From NCBI RefSeq assembly GCF_047973035.1, contig NZ_JBKEBF010000008.1, forward strand, positions 62,001 through 126,000: a DNA stretch of 64,000 bases, in the 5' to 3' direction. Positions 9,337 to 16,571 of the stretch are shown piece after piece. The first letter of the stretch is position 1; each line of letters opens with the position of its first letter. A model generated the notes under the pieces. It was given only the letters and a program-made list of their open reading frames with translations. It did not search any database and had not been told where the DNA came from. This DNA is from Oleidesulfovibrio sp047973035 (GTDB lineage: Bacteria; Desulfobacterota; Desulfovibrionia; Desulfovibrionales; Desulfovibrionaceae). Made by a program: the position numbers and the translations under genes.

Positions 9337-9387
9337 CGCGTGAGGTATCTATTCTTCTGCCAGTAACCTTTGCCTGTATTAATGTAG

Positions 9388-9427
9388 AAGCCGGTGTACG
9401 TGTTGTGCGTACACCGGCTTTTTTTTG
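9388..9427 (+). terminator. Rho-independent terminator after the M24 peptidase gene
   Basis: Perfect 13-bp stem (AAGCCGGTGTACG paired with CGTACACCGGCTT), 7-base loop, then a run of T. It ends the GT2-flavoprotein-peptidase transcript. Confidence 0.92.
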
Positions 9428-9602
9428 AATAGGACCGGATTCAATAGAGTAAATATTGCGGGAAGATATGCAGACAGCAGGCTGAGGTGGCAGGTTATGA
9501 GGCTTGCAAGCTGCGTTTACAGACGGCTTGTGCCTGTTTCGGGGGCCTTCTTCCGCTCGCGCAGGGGCGGGAGGCTGTTGCTTTTATCTGCATGGGGCAC
9601 CG

Positions 9603-10057
9603 TTAATTTGCAAGAAAATGCCTGCTGGTAAGCTTGTTAACGTAACGGCCTATAAGAACAATTGCTACGGCCCCGATGAGAACAGGAAAAATGATGAATC
9701 CCCAGCTTTTTCCCGCAAGCATGATAAGCATAGGGTTTGCTCCGGCGGGGGGGGGGTAGTCCCAGTTGCCAGCATTGTCATGATGGCACAGCCAGTTGCC
9801 AGCGCAAGGGACCATGGCTGGATTCCAACATAACTTGCGAAGAGTACTCCGATTGTTGCAGACAGCACATGGCCGAAAATTACATTTTTGGGTTGTGCAA
9901 GAGGGCTTTGTGGTACTCCGAAGACAAGCACCGTCGTTGCCCCGAAGGGCGCCATCAGCCAGAAGCCGGATTGCGTTGTAAAATCGAGATACGCCAGGAG
10001 TCCAATAGCAACTGTTGCTCCGCAACCCGCCCAGACGGGGAATAATTTTGTCATCAT
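9603..10057 (-). pseudogene. HPP-family integral membrane protein, frameshifted in a C10 tract
   Basis: Two overlapping reverse frames make one HPP-family membrane protein of about 150 residues (four membrane segments expected). The first frame starts at ATG 10057 (GGAGG eight bases upstream) and reads through LATGTTPPPP; the second continues PAGANPMLIMLAGKSWGF to HFLAN and a TAA at 9603-9605. They meet at ten consecutive C (plus-strand G 9747-9756) coding the family's HPP-AGANP signature; eleven C would restore one frame and give PPP in place of HPP. As read, translation goes out of frame and ends near 9665. This is a phase-variable gene, a recent inactivation or a sequencing error. It diverges from the tetR gene and shares its operator region. 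Confidence 0.85.
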
Positions 10058-10111
10058 GATACTTCCTCCACTTATTGTTTTTACAGGCCAAATGGCGTTG
10101 ATGTGAAAAGC

Positions 10112-10164
10112 AGGTAGACCGATTGGTCTTCTTGTAAACTGTAGGTAGACAAACTTGTCTACCT
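10112..10164. promoter_or_regulatory. Two palindromic TetR-type operators
   Basis: Site 1 (10143-10164) has perfect 10-bp arms, AGGTAGACAA and TTGTCTACCT, separated by AC. Site 2 (10112-10133) is a weaker copy beginning AGGTAGACC with core TAGACC-GATT-GGTCT. Both share the AGGTAGAC half-site and are 31 bp apart centre to centre. They sit between the divergent HPP and tetR genes, so TetR binding would control both. The TAGACC-N4-GGTCTA core resembles the NemR box as I recall it; that resemblance is from memory. Confidence 0.85.
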
Positions 10165-10195
10165 ATGTCAACCTGCTTTTCAGATGGAGGGAATA

Positions 10196-10777
10196 ATGAC
10201 GGAAAAACAAAAGCATATAGTCACCACGGCGCTGCACCTTTTTTACCGCAAAGGCGTTCATGCGGTTGGTATTAATGAAATACTTGCAGAGGCGGGAGTG
10301 GCCAAGCGCACTCTGTATAACTATTTTGAAACGAAAGAAGAGCTGATTGCAGCTACGCTGGCGTATCGTGATGCTACTTTTATCGAATGGCTCAAAGGGC
10401 GTCTTGATACGGTCAGCAAGGGAAAAGAAGCCCTGCTGGAGTTGTTTGTCGCGCTAGATGACTGGTTTAATAACAGGTGTGAGCCGCTGGCCCGCTTCAG
10501 AGGGTGCTTTTTTATTAATGTGGCAGCCGAGTATGGCGACCCGGAATCTCCCATATTTCAGGCCGCGAAAGAACATAAACGCAGAGTGCGTGCTCTGGTG
10601 CAGGCGCATGTTGCGGAACTGGGCAGGAGTGCGGAGGAGAGCCGGCAACTTGTAGATACAATCACCCTGCTTAAAGAAGGTGCAATTGTGACTGCTATGG
10701 TTCAGGAAGATAGTGCCGCTGCCCGAAAACTACTTCCGGTGGTTGAATGCTTGTTGCAGGTTTCGGCCTGCAGGTAG
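10196..10777 (+). CDS. TetR-family transcriptional regulator
   Basis: 193 residues. The N-terminal TetR domain has its recognition helix in INEILAEAGVAKRTLYNYFETKEELIAATL (about 24-53), a standard helix-turn-helix; the rest is a helical ligand-binding domain (FRGCFFINVAAEYGD, then ITLLKEGAIVTAMV). The ATG at 10196 is chosen because GGAGGGAA lies just upstream; the in-frame ATG at 10184 would put that ribosome site inside the gene. It is transcribed away from the HPP gene across two operators, so autorepression and repression of the HPP gene are the likely roles. Ligand unknown; electrophile or quinone sensing would fit the NemR-like sites but is inference. Confidence 0.9.
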   Translation: MTEKQKHIVTTALHLFYRKGVHAVGINEILAEAGVAKRTLYNYFETKEELIAATLAYRDATFIEWLKGRLDTVSKGKEALLELFVALDDWFNNRCEPLARFRGCFFINVAAEYGDPESPIFQAAKEHKRRVRALVQAHVAELGRSAEESRQLVDTITLLKEGAIVTAMVQEDSAAARKLLPVVECLLQVSACR

Positions 10778-11555
10778 CAGCCGCGGAAAGAGGTGATGCT
10801 GCGGCGCGGCTGGAGTGTGTCATCGGCTCTGATCAGACTTTGTAAATTTTTGTGTTCTGGTACGGCTGCAACCATTCCGCTGAAAGTAGAATAACCGGAG
10901 ACGTTCCTGCGGTTGTCTGGCCGTTCTTTAGTGCGCTGTTCTATAGTATGTGCCCCTGCCTCGTATATGTATTGTGCATACACATTACTCCCGTATCAGC
11001 AGCTCATTTGCCCCGTTAACCCGCTGCCAGCGCGGTTAAGCAGCCAACATCCGTTAGGGCAACAAACTGTTTTATTGTTTTGGTACCACGTTTTGTTGCC
11101 CGTCATCCTGCTTTTACCTGCGTTCATTTTCTAGATTCCCTTCGGTTCTTCCCCCTGATGTGATTTTTTTCTGTAAAGAAGTTTGAGTGTTGTTTTTAAG
11201 GTAACATGCCGTTTTGTAATGTTTTTATGAGGTAACGAGTACTCGCTTTCAAAAAAAAAGTTATTACTGACTAAAAAAGTCGGGATGACCCGTTGACAAT
11301 ATCCTACGCTGGAAGTAGGAATTAAATCATACCGATTAGGTATGAGTTTGCAGACGGCTCGCAGATATGATTCGGGGCGGCCCGCAATCACCGCCGCGTG
11401 GAGTGGCAACCACGCAGAACCGGACCATGGCTGGTCGTGGCAGGCCAAGGCAGAAGCTGACCAAGGCAGCTTTGCACATGCTGAACGGTGCACGAAGTGT
11501 GCATCTCATCGGGAAGGGCGTTCTTTTACTACACACCAACCCAAAGGTGGACGGT
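10778..11555. other. Intergenic region with inverted repeats
   Basis: About 780 bases with no convincing gene. Visible structures: CAGCCGCG/CGCGGCTG arms just after tetR (10778-10785 and 10805-10812); TTAACC/GGTTAA (11016-11039); a perfect 10-bp inverted repeat GGGCAACAAA/TTTGTTGCCC (11057-11066 and 11092-11101); and TCCTAC/GTAGGA (11302-11320) beside a TTGACA. From 11367 the frame of the Sel1 protein is open and could extend it by 63 residues. Confidence 0.5.
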
Positions 11556-12272
11556 ATGCAATTACAGGAACTCTTCTCATTGGCAGAGGCCGGCGATTCT
11601 AATGCTCAGTTTAATCTGGGTGCAATGTTCTACGAGGGGCGCGGTGTAGCGCAGGATTTCAGCAAGGCGGCAAAGTGGTTCGGTCTTTCCGCAGACAAGT
11701 ATTACCATGAGTCGCTGAATATGCTGGGTGTAATGCACTACAACGGCCAAGGTGTGAAGCAGGATTTTGCAAAGGCAAGCGAATGCTTCTATCTGGCAGA
11801 GTGGGCAAGCTTTAACGACGAGCCGCTGTACGATGACGTTGCAGCAGACTGGCGTGACAGAATGCTTGCACCTGAAGTGGTAGACAACAAACGGCAGTTT
11901 TTGCGTAAGGCCCGCGTGATGGGTGGCGAGGCCCGCTACGGAATTGGTGCCGGATTGAGCGCTACCGGTGAAGTATCTGAAAATCTGGATGCTGCACGCA
12001 AAAGTTTTGGTTCTGCTGCGGCGCTGGGCAACGGCAGGGCAATGTATTCTCTGGGTGTGATGTGTCGTGATGGTCAGGGTGTGACCGCAAGCAAAGCCCG
12101 CGCTTTGATGTGGTTTATGCTGGCCGAAACTGTGGGACTGGCAAAGGCTCGTGACGCACGTGCGCAGCTTGCCGGAACCATGAAGGACGACGAAGTGGCC
12201 AAGGCTGAAAAGCTGATGCGCCGTTGGCTGCGTGTATACCCGCTTGATTCGGAACTTGCTGTTGCGGCCTAG
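11556..12272 (+). CDS. Sel1-repeat (TPR-like) protein
   Basis: 238 residues from the ATG at 11556. Sel1-like repeats are clear: AQFNLGAMFYEGRGVAQDFSKAAKWF, LNMLGVMHYNGQGVKQDFAKA and, near the end, AMYSLGVMCRDGQGVTASKARALMWF. There is no signal peptide from this start, so it should be a cytoplasmic scaffold; partners are unknown. The start at 11556 follows AAAGGTGG and gives a protein beginning directly with the first repeat. An in-frame ATG at 11367 would add 63 basic residues (AGRGRPRQK, AT-hook-like, also reminiscent of small-terminase N-termini). It stands alone, convergent with the degenerate receiver gene. Confidence 0.82.
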   Translation: MQLQELFSLAEAGDSNAQFNLGAMFYEGRGVAQDFSKAAKWFGLSADKYYHESLNMLGVMHYNGQGVKQDFAKASECFYLAEWASFNDEPLYDDVAADWRDRMLAPEVVDNKRQFLRKARVMGGEARYGIGAGLSATGEVSENLDAARKSFGSAAALGNGRAMYSLGVMCRDGQGVTASKARALMWFMLAETVGLAKARDARAQLAGTMKDDEVAKAEKLMRRWLRVYPLDSELAVAA

Positions 12273-12347
12273 CCGTGGCAGGAAATTGCGCCGGACTGCT
12301 GCTGCCCGCAGTCCACAGGGCTGTATGTGTTCTGAAAGGGAAGAACA

Positions 12348-12428
12348 CAGACGAGTCCGGCATTTTCGGGTCGGGTGAGTACGAGAACATGGGGTACGGC
12401 TGTACTGGCCATATTCCGGACTCGTCTG
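12348..12428. repeat. Long-loop perfect inverted repeat
   Basis: Perfect 13-bp arms, CAGACGAGTCCGG (12348-12360) and CCGGACTCGTCTG (12416-12428), with a 55-base loop, between convergent genes. There is no T-run, so it is not a standard terminator. It could be a structured RNA, a protein-binding site or a tiny mobile-element footprint. Confidence 0.7.
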
Positions 12429-12493
12429 CTTATGTGCTGTTACTGTGGCGGTAGCTGCTTTGCAGAGCTGCTAACCGCATCGGGTTGTTCTGA

Positions 12494-12850
12494 CTAGGCG
12501 ACCATGGCACGAGAGACGGTATCCAGCAAAGTTTCGGTTGCAGCCGGTCTTTGCACTACGGGTACCCCTTTACGCAGAGCTGCAGGCCTCGGGCTTACGC
12601 TGCTCACCACGACCACGGGAGTATTACGCAACGCAGGATCACGACGCATACGTGCGTAGAAGATGGTGCCTCCGGGGCTGGGCATATTCATTTCCAGCGC
12701 CACGAGATCAGGCTTTTGCGTACGGATGACTTCAAGTCCCTCTTTTGTGCAAGAGGTGACAATAACTTCATAGCCGTTGGCGGAAAGCACATCGCAAAGA
12801 GACTGACGTTCTTCGGTGTTGCAGTCCACAACAAGAATCCGCTTACTCAT
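12494..12850 (-). CDS. Degenerate stand-alone receiver (CheY-like) protein
   Basis: 118 residues, only a receiver fold. Key positions are altered: the acidic pair is D9-C10 instead of two acids, the phospho-acceptor Asp is Glu53 (LVALEMNMP), and the conserved Lys before Pro is Arg101 (VVQRP); Ser83/84 replaces the switch Thr/Ser. It therefore probably cannot be phosphorylated normally; Glu at this site can mimic the phosphorylated state. Start ATG 12850 with AAGGAAA upstream; a GTG 15 bases earlier is in frame but less likely. It lies downstream of the DUF1641 gene, beyond a terminator. Confidence 0.85.
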   Translation of the reverse strand: MSKRILVVDCNTEERQSLCDVLSANGYEVIVTSCTKEGLEVIRTQKPDLVALEMNMPSPGGTIFYARMRRDPALRNTPVVVVSSVSPRPAALRKGVPVVQRPAATETLLDTVSRAMVA

Positions 12851-12880
12851 TGTTATTTCCTTCACAAGGCTTTCTGGTTA

Positions 12881-12914
12881 AAACCCCGCCGTCCGCAAGA
12901 ACGGCGGGGTTTGC
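12881..12914 (-). terminator. Terminator after the SQR-DUF1641 genes
   Basis: 12-bp arms AAACCCCGCCGT and ACGGCGGGGTTT with an 8-base loop, followed on the minus strand by TTTT. It separates DUF1641 from the degenerate receiver gene, though read-through is possible. Confidence 0.88.
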
Positions 12915-12930
12915 TTTTAGTAGCTAAGGC

Positions 12931-13599
12931 TTAGGCTTCGATTGCAGCCTGACCCTTGAGCTTGCCGAGGTTGCGCAGAAGTTCCACAACAACGCCAAGG
13001 CCTTCCTTGGCTTCTTTGGAACCGAGCGCGCCCACTACGCCGAACACACCGCAGGGCTTTGCGTTTTCCATGTCCAGTGCGCCGAGCATTTCGACGGCGT
13101 TGGAAAGGAACTGCTGCACTTTGGGGTCGGCCAGCTGCTGAAGCAGGCGGGTAAGGTAAACCAGAGATTCACCCATGCGCTCAAAGTCTTCAGGGCTGTT
13201 GGCGGTCATTATTTCACCGCCAGCATTTTTGAGGGCAGCCATCTTCTGGAAGACGCCTTCCTGTTCCCAGCGGCCGAGGCCAGCGATAACGTGGGGCCAG
13301 GTGGGGGCGATTCCGGGGTGGATGGTGCGCCACAGGTCAATAAGGTTTTCCAGCTGGTCAAGAGTGTAGTTGATATTGCGTACGCTCTTCAGACCGCGGA
13401 AACCCAACTCTTTGATGTCATGAAGGTTCACGTCACCCTGGAGGTCCTGACAGCCTTGAATGCTGAGCAGGAACATATCCTTGATGATGGGGTTCATGTC
13501 TTCGACCAGCTCGCGCATGGCGGTGCCGCGCTCTTGAAGTTCATCAAGGCGCTCTTCCATGCGGTCGAGCTTTTCGAGAATGCGTTCTTCGTTGGTCAT
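12931..13599 (-). CDS. DUF1641-family protein
   Basis: 222 residues, mostly helical, starting with a charged coiled coil (EERILEKLDRMEERLDELQERG). The C-terminal part, with GVFGVVGALGSKEAKEGLGVVVELLRNLG, is the DUF1641 signature. DUF1641 genes are commonly found next to sulfide:quinone oxidoreductase-like flavoproteins, as here: it starts 14 bases after the SQR gene ends. No enzymatic motif or membrane segment is evident; a peripheral partner or assembly factor of the flavoprotein is inference. Confidence 0.85.
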   Translation of the reverse strand: MTNEERILEKLDRMEERLDELQERGTAMRELVEDMNPIIKDMFLLSIQGCQDLQGDVNLHDIKELGFRGLKSVRNINYTLDQLENLIDLWRTIHPGIAPTWPHVIAGLGRWEQEGVFQKMAALKNAGGEIMTANSPEDFERMGESLVYLTRLLQQLADPKVQQFLSNAVEMLGALDMENAKPCGVFGVVGALGSKEAKEGLGVVVELLRNLGKLKGQAAIEA

Positions 13600-13613
13600 C
13601 TCTTACCCCCGGC

Positions 13614-14855
13614 CTATTTCTTGCGCATCAAGGAAGTGTCCTTGCCGTGCAGGTACATATTAGGTTCGAAAGGCAGGTCGTGACCCTTCAGCATCAGGTT
13701 GAAGTATACCCACTTGAACATGAGCTTGCCCCAGTAGTTGATATGGCTTTCGGCCAGCAGTTCGCAGGGGCCGATACCGGGCAGGGGGAACATGCCGGGC
13801 AGGGGTTCAACATCGTAGCTGAAGTCGATGAGCGAAGCCTTTTCGTAACCGGTCAGAATGAAGCAGGTGGAGTGGCCGTCGAAGTGATGGTAGTGGTCGG
13901 AACCGGTCAGGTCTGCCATCAGGTTTTCGGCAACAACGTCAGCTTCGAAGTGGGCAACAGAGCCAGCCTTGGAGGTAGGTACGTTGGTACCGTCGCCAAG
14001 GATGTACATGTTTTCCCAGCGCTTGGACTTCAGGGTTCCCTTGTCGGTTTCCATGAAGCCTACTTCGTTACCGATATCGCTATCGACAACGTACTGTGCG
14101 CCGAAGTTGGGCGGAATGGATACGAGCAGGTCGTAGTCGATTTCGTCACCCATGACGGATTCGATGACTTTGCGCTCGGGGTCAACGCTATCAACAACGT
14201 AGTTGGTGGTAACCTTGATGTTTTTCTTGTCGCACAGTTCACCCAGAATACGGGCGCCTACGGGCTTGGTAAAAGCGCCGGTCAGCGGGGTGACAAGTTC
14301 GATTTCGATGTCGTCACGCACGCCCATCTTGGTGAAGTACCAGTCAGCCATGTACACGAACTCAAGGGGTGCAACAGGGCATTTAATGGGGCTTTCACAG
14401 ATGTGGTGAACCAGACGGCCTTTCTTGAACTGTTTGAGCTGCTTTTCAAGAGCTACTGCACCGTTGGGAGTGTAAAAATCGTGCACGTCGCCGTGCCAGT
14501 CATCCATGAGGCCGTCAACTTCTTCAGGAGCAATGCGGCAACCGGTAGACATGATGATCCAGTCGTAGGTGTGCTTGCTGTTTTCGCAAGTAACGACTTT
14601 CTTTTCAGGATCCACGTTGATGATGGTGTCCTGAACAAACTCAACGCCGCGGGGGATAAAAGCCTTTTTGGGGCGTTCGCAGTCCTTCAGGGTGTAGATG
14701 CTGAAGGGTACAAACAGCCAGCCCGCCTGGTAATGATGGGTGAGGTCGCGGTCGATGATAGTGATTTCCCACTCACGTTCCGACAGCTTCTTCCTCATTT
14801 TGGTGGCAATCATGGTGCCGCCGGCACCAGCACCAAGAATGAGCAACTTTTTCAT
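13614..14855 (-). CDS. Sulfide:quinone oxidoreductase-like FAD flavoprotein
   Basis: 413 residues. FAD is bound by KLLILGAGAGGTMIATKM at the N-terminus and by YILGDGTNVPTSKAGSVAH near 284-302. Redox-type cysteines are C153 and C159 (HICESPIKCP) and C331 (STCFILTGYEKASLIDF), the positions expected for SQR/flavocytochrome c relatives; the TGYEKASLIDF segment is characteristic. The C-terminus (INYWGKLMFKWVYFNLMLKG) is amphipathic and probably binds the membrane. Likely reaction: sulfide or persulfide oxidation with quinone reduction. The start at 14855 follows AAGGAGAA. It is downstream of an Rrf2 regulator and upstream of DUF1641 in one direction; in a sulfide producer it may serve detoxification or signalling. 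Confidence 0.87.
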   Translation of the reverse strand: MKKLLILGAGAGGTMIATKMRKKLSEREWEITIIDRDLTHHYQAGWLFVPFSIYTLKDCERPKKAFIPRGVEFVQDTIINVDPEKKVVTCENSKHTYDWIIMSTGCRIAPEEVDGLMDDWHGDVHDFYTPNGAVALEKQLKQFKKGRLVHHICESPIKCPVAPLEFVYMADWYFTKMGVRDDIEIELVTPLTGAFTKPVGARILGELCDKKNIKVTTNYVVDSVDPERKVIESVMGDEIDYDLLVSIPPNFGAQYVVDSDIGNEVGFMETDKGTLKSKRWENMYILGDGTNVPTSKAGSVAHFEADVVAENLMADLTGSDHYHHFDGHSTCFILTGYEKASLIDFSYDVEPLPGMFPLPGIGPCELLAESHINYWGKLMFKWVYFNLMLKGHDLPFEPNMYLHGKDTSLMRKK

Positions 14856-14957
14856 GCCGTTCTCCTTTAAGGCGCTTCGATTGAAGCGTGTAATCTTGTT
14901 TCGCCTCTCCAGTGGCAAAATGGAGCAGCGTATTTCCTTCCGGCCCCCGGGTTTCCG

Positions 14958-14977
14958 CGGGCGTTATCGAACGCCCG
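14958..14977 (-). promoter_or_regulatory. Hairpin in the SQR leader
   Basis: Perfect 8-bp hairpin (CGGGCGTT-ATCG-AACGCCCG) in the 161-base gap between rrf2 and SQR, without a T-run. A second small hairpin (CGCTTC-GATT-GAAGCG, 14873-14888) lies just before the SQR ribosome site. They may tune read-through or stability. Confidence 0.6.
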
Positions 14978-15016
14978 ACGGGTGAGGCGGGCGAGCGTGT
15001 CGTAGTAGTGTTTCTG

Positions 15017-15616
15017 CTAGGAGACAGGGCAGCCGTGGCTGCATGAGCATGAATCCGAGGCAGAAAGCAGAGGGTCGCAACAGCGGCTTTTGGTATGGCT
15101 GCGGGGCGAAAGCAGTTTGCCTTCGCCAGCCTCAGAGTCGTCTTTCGACTCTGACTCCTTGCTGCTGTGGCTGCGTTTTTTGGGCGGTTCGGGCAGGTTG
15201 GTGCATTCGGGTGCAGGATCATTAAGCAGATCCAGCAGCGTAATGGCATCAAGCGTGCGTTCCAGTGCGCGGCTGACGCCTGACCACATCTGACGTGTGG
15301 AGCACGACTCCTTGGAGCGGCAACGCTCAGGGTCGTCACAGCAGTGGGTAAGGTCAATGCCGCCTTCGATGGCGCGAACCACATCACCCAGACTTACCTG
15401 CTCGGGGCGCATGGCCAGCATATGTCCGCCGGTTGCGCCGCGAACACTGTCCACAAGCCCTGCTTTTTTGAGGGGGCGGATGATCTTTTCTACGAACTTG
15501 ATGGAAATACCGGTGCGTTCCGCCAGAGCCGCCGCAGGAATGGGTGCTTCGTCGGCATGGCGTGTCAGCATGACGAGTATTCTGGAGGCGTAGTGTGACG
15601 ATGCAGAAATGCGCAT
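15017..15616 (-). CDS. Rrf2-family (IscR-like) regulator with Cys-rich tail
   Basis: 199 residues. The winged helix (about 1-80; recognition region IPAAALAERTGISIKFVEKIIRPL) is followed by C93-x5-C99-x5-C105, the spacing of the IscR [2Fe-2S] ligands, with an extra Cys at 92 (HCCDDPERCRSKESC). A low-complexity tail of about 70 residues ends in more cysteines (SRCC, DSCSCSHGC). It should sense Fe-S, redox or sulfide state. ATG 15616 follows GGGAGAG. It lies upstream of the SQR and DUF1641 genes in the same direction and is preceded by an array of half-sites, so autoregulation and control of the SQR pair are likely. Confidence 0.9.
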   Translation of the reverse strand: MRISASSHYASRILVMLTRHADEAPIPAAALAERTGISIKFVEKIIRPLKKAGLVDSVRGATGGHMLAMRPEQVSLGDVVRAIEGGIDLTHCCDDPERCRSKESCSTRQMWSGVSRALERTLDAITLLDLLNDPAPECTNLPEPPKKRSHSSKESESKDDSEAGEGKLLSPRSHTKSRCCDPLLSASDSCSCSHGCPVS

Positions 15617-15675
15617 GTGTCTCTCCCGGTTCCATCCATGCTGGCCGTTTCGGGTACGGAAAGCGTGGAGCGTGT

Positions 15676-15758
15676 AAGTCGGATTAAAATTATCTAGATT
15701 AATACAGTCTGGATTGAATAAATCAGACCCCCGTAATCCAGACTGGTTTGGTCTGATT
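15676..15758. promoter_or_regulatory. Array of Rrf2-type half-sites upstream of rrf2-SQR
   Basis: Half-sites related to GTCTGGATT recur every 15 bp or so. GATT ends fall at 15685 (AAGTCGGATT), 15700 (ATCTAGATT) and 15715 (AGTCTGGATT); opposite copies are AATCAGAC (15721-15728) and AATCCAGACT (15735-15744), and a forward GTCTGATT ends at 15758. Pairs 15706-15728 and 15735-15758 are imperfect palindromes. It lies 60-140 bp upstream of the rrf2 start, over its probable promoter. Confidence 0.8.
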
Positions 15759-15975
15759 AAGACAAAAGAATTCCCCCTGTCAAGGGAGGAAATAAGAAAA
15801 AACCTGTTATTTCATAGTGTGCTGATTTTTGTGAAAAAAATATTTTGTTTGAGTGGTTGCACAGTATGCTTTGCAGGGAGTGTGTAAGTGAGGCGATGTG
15901 GGTTTAATTTTTGAATTTATACTAAAATAGGAGGAATTTAATAGCAGGTTTTGTGCTGTTTTTTAACGGGTAATA

Positions 15976-16010
15976 AAAAACCGGATGCATCGTTTTGAAG
16001 CATCCGGTCT
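15976..16010 (-). terminator. Terminator of the second rrf2 gene
   Basis: 9-bp arms ACCGGATGC and GCATCCGGT followed on the minus strand by six T. It insulates the second rrf2 gene from the SQR cluster. Confidence 0.88.
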
Positions 16011-16061
16011 GTGTTTCTGGGTGTTCTGTTTTGTTTCTTGCTTTTCGGGGGGCGGTATCGG

Positions 16062-16571
16062 TTATATTCCGCCTCCGCATACGCCGCAGTCTTCCATTTC
16101 TTCCTCTTCCGGCAATTCTTCTAACGGGGTGTTCAGGGTTTCCTCAATCCCGCAAATGTCGAAAAGGCTTTCTCCGCTCATAAGATCGGCAAGAGTAATG
16201 GATTTAAGTTCGCGTTCCAGCAAATCAGAAATTTTCATCCACGCCACACGGGTTTTACAGTGCGGTGTTCTTGTACACAGCTCATTGTCTATACAGCAGT
16301 CTGTCAGGCGGATGCCGCCTTCCATCACTACAACTACGTCTGCCAGAGATATTTCTTCCGGTGAACGGCTGAGCATATGCCCGCCCGAAGCCCCGCGAAC
16401 ACTGTTAATGAGTCCCGCTTTTTTTAACGGCTTGATGATCTGTTCGATAAACTGGACAGACACACCTGTCTGCTCCGAAAGGGCAGATGCTGTTCGGGGG
16501 GCATCAGTCGCGTGTTGCGCCAGATCAAGAAGGAGCCTGGCTGCATATCTGGTGCGTGCGGATAACTTCAT
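16062..16571 (-). CDS. Second Rrf2-family (IscR-like) regulator
   Basis: 169 residues, paralogous to the preceding Rrf2 protein (shared IIKPLKKAGLINSVRGASGGHML region). It has the same C92-C93-x5-C99-x5-C105 cluster motif (DCCIDNELCTRTPHC) and a short acidic tail with CGVCGGGI. It should be an Fe-S-dependent DNA-binding sensor. No ribosome site is obvious before ATG 16571; the leader is AT-rich. It is transcribed alone and terminated before the other rrf2 gene. Target unknown. Confidence 0.88.
   Translation of the reverse strand: MKLSARTRYAARLLLDLAQHATDAPRTASALSEQTGVSVQFIEQIIKPLKKAGLINSVRGASGGHMLSRSPEEISLADVVVVMEGGIRLTDCCIDNELCTRTPHCKTRVAWMKISDLLERELKSITLADLMSGESLFDICGIEETLNTPLEELPEEEEMEDCGVCGGGI

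Noticed and set aside
9425..9631. Forward open frame after the M24 terminator
   Set aside because: Arg-rich translation, no ribosome site, overlaps the end of the HPP gene.
13647..14870. Long open frame antisense to the SQR-like gene
   Set aside because: No motif and no ribosome site; the opposite strand encodes a clear flavoprotein.
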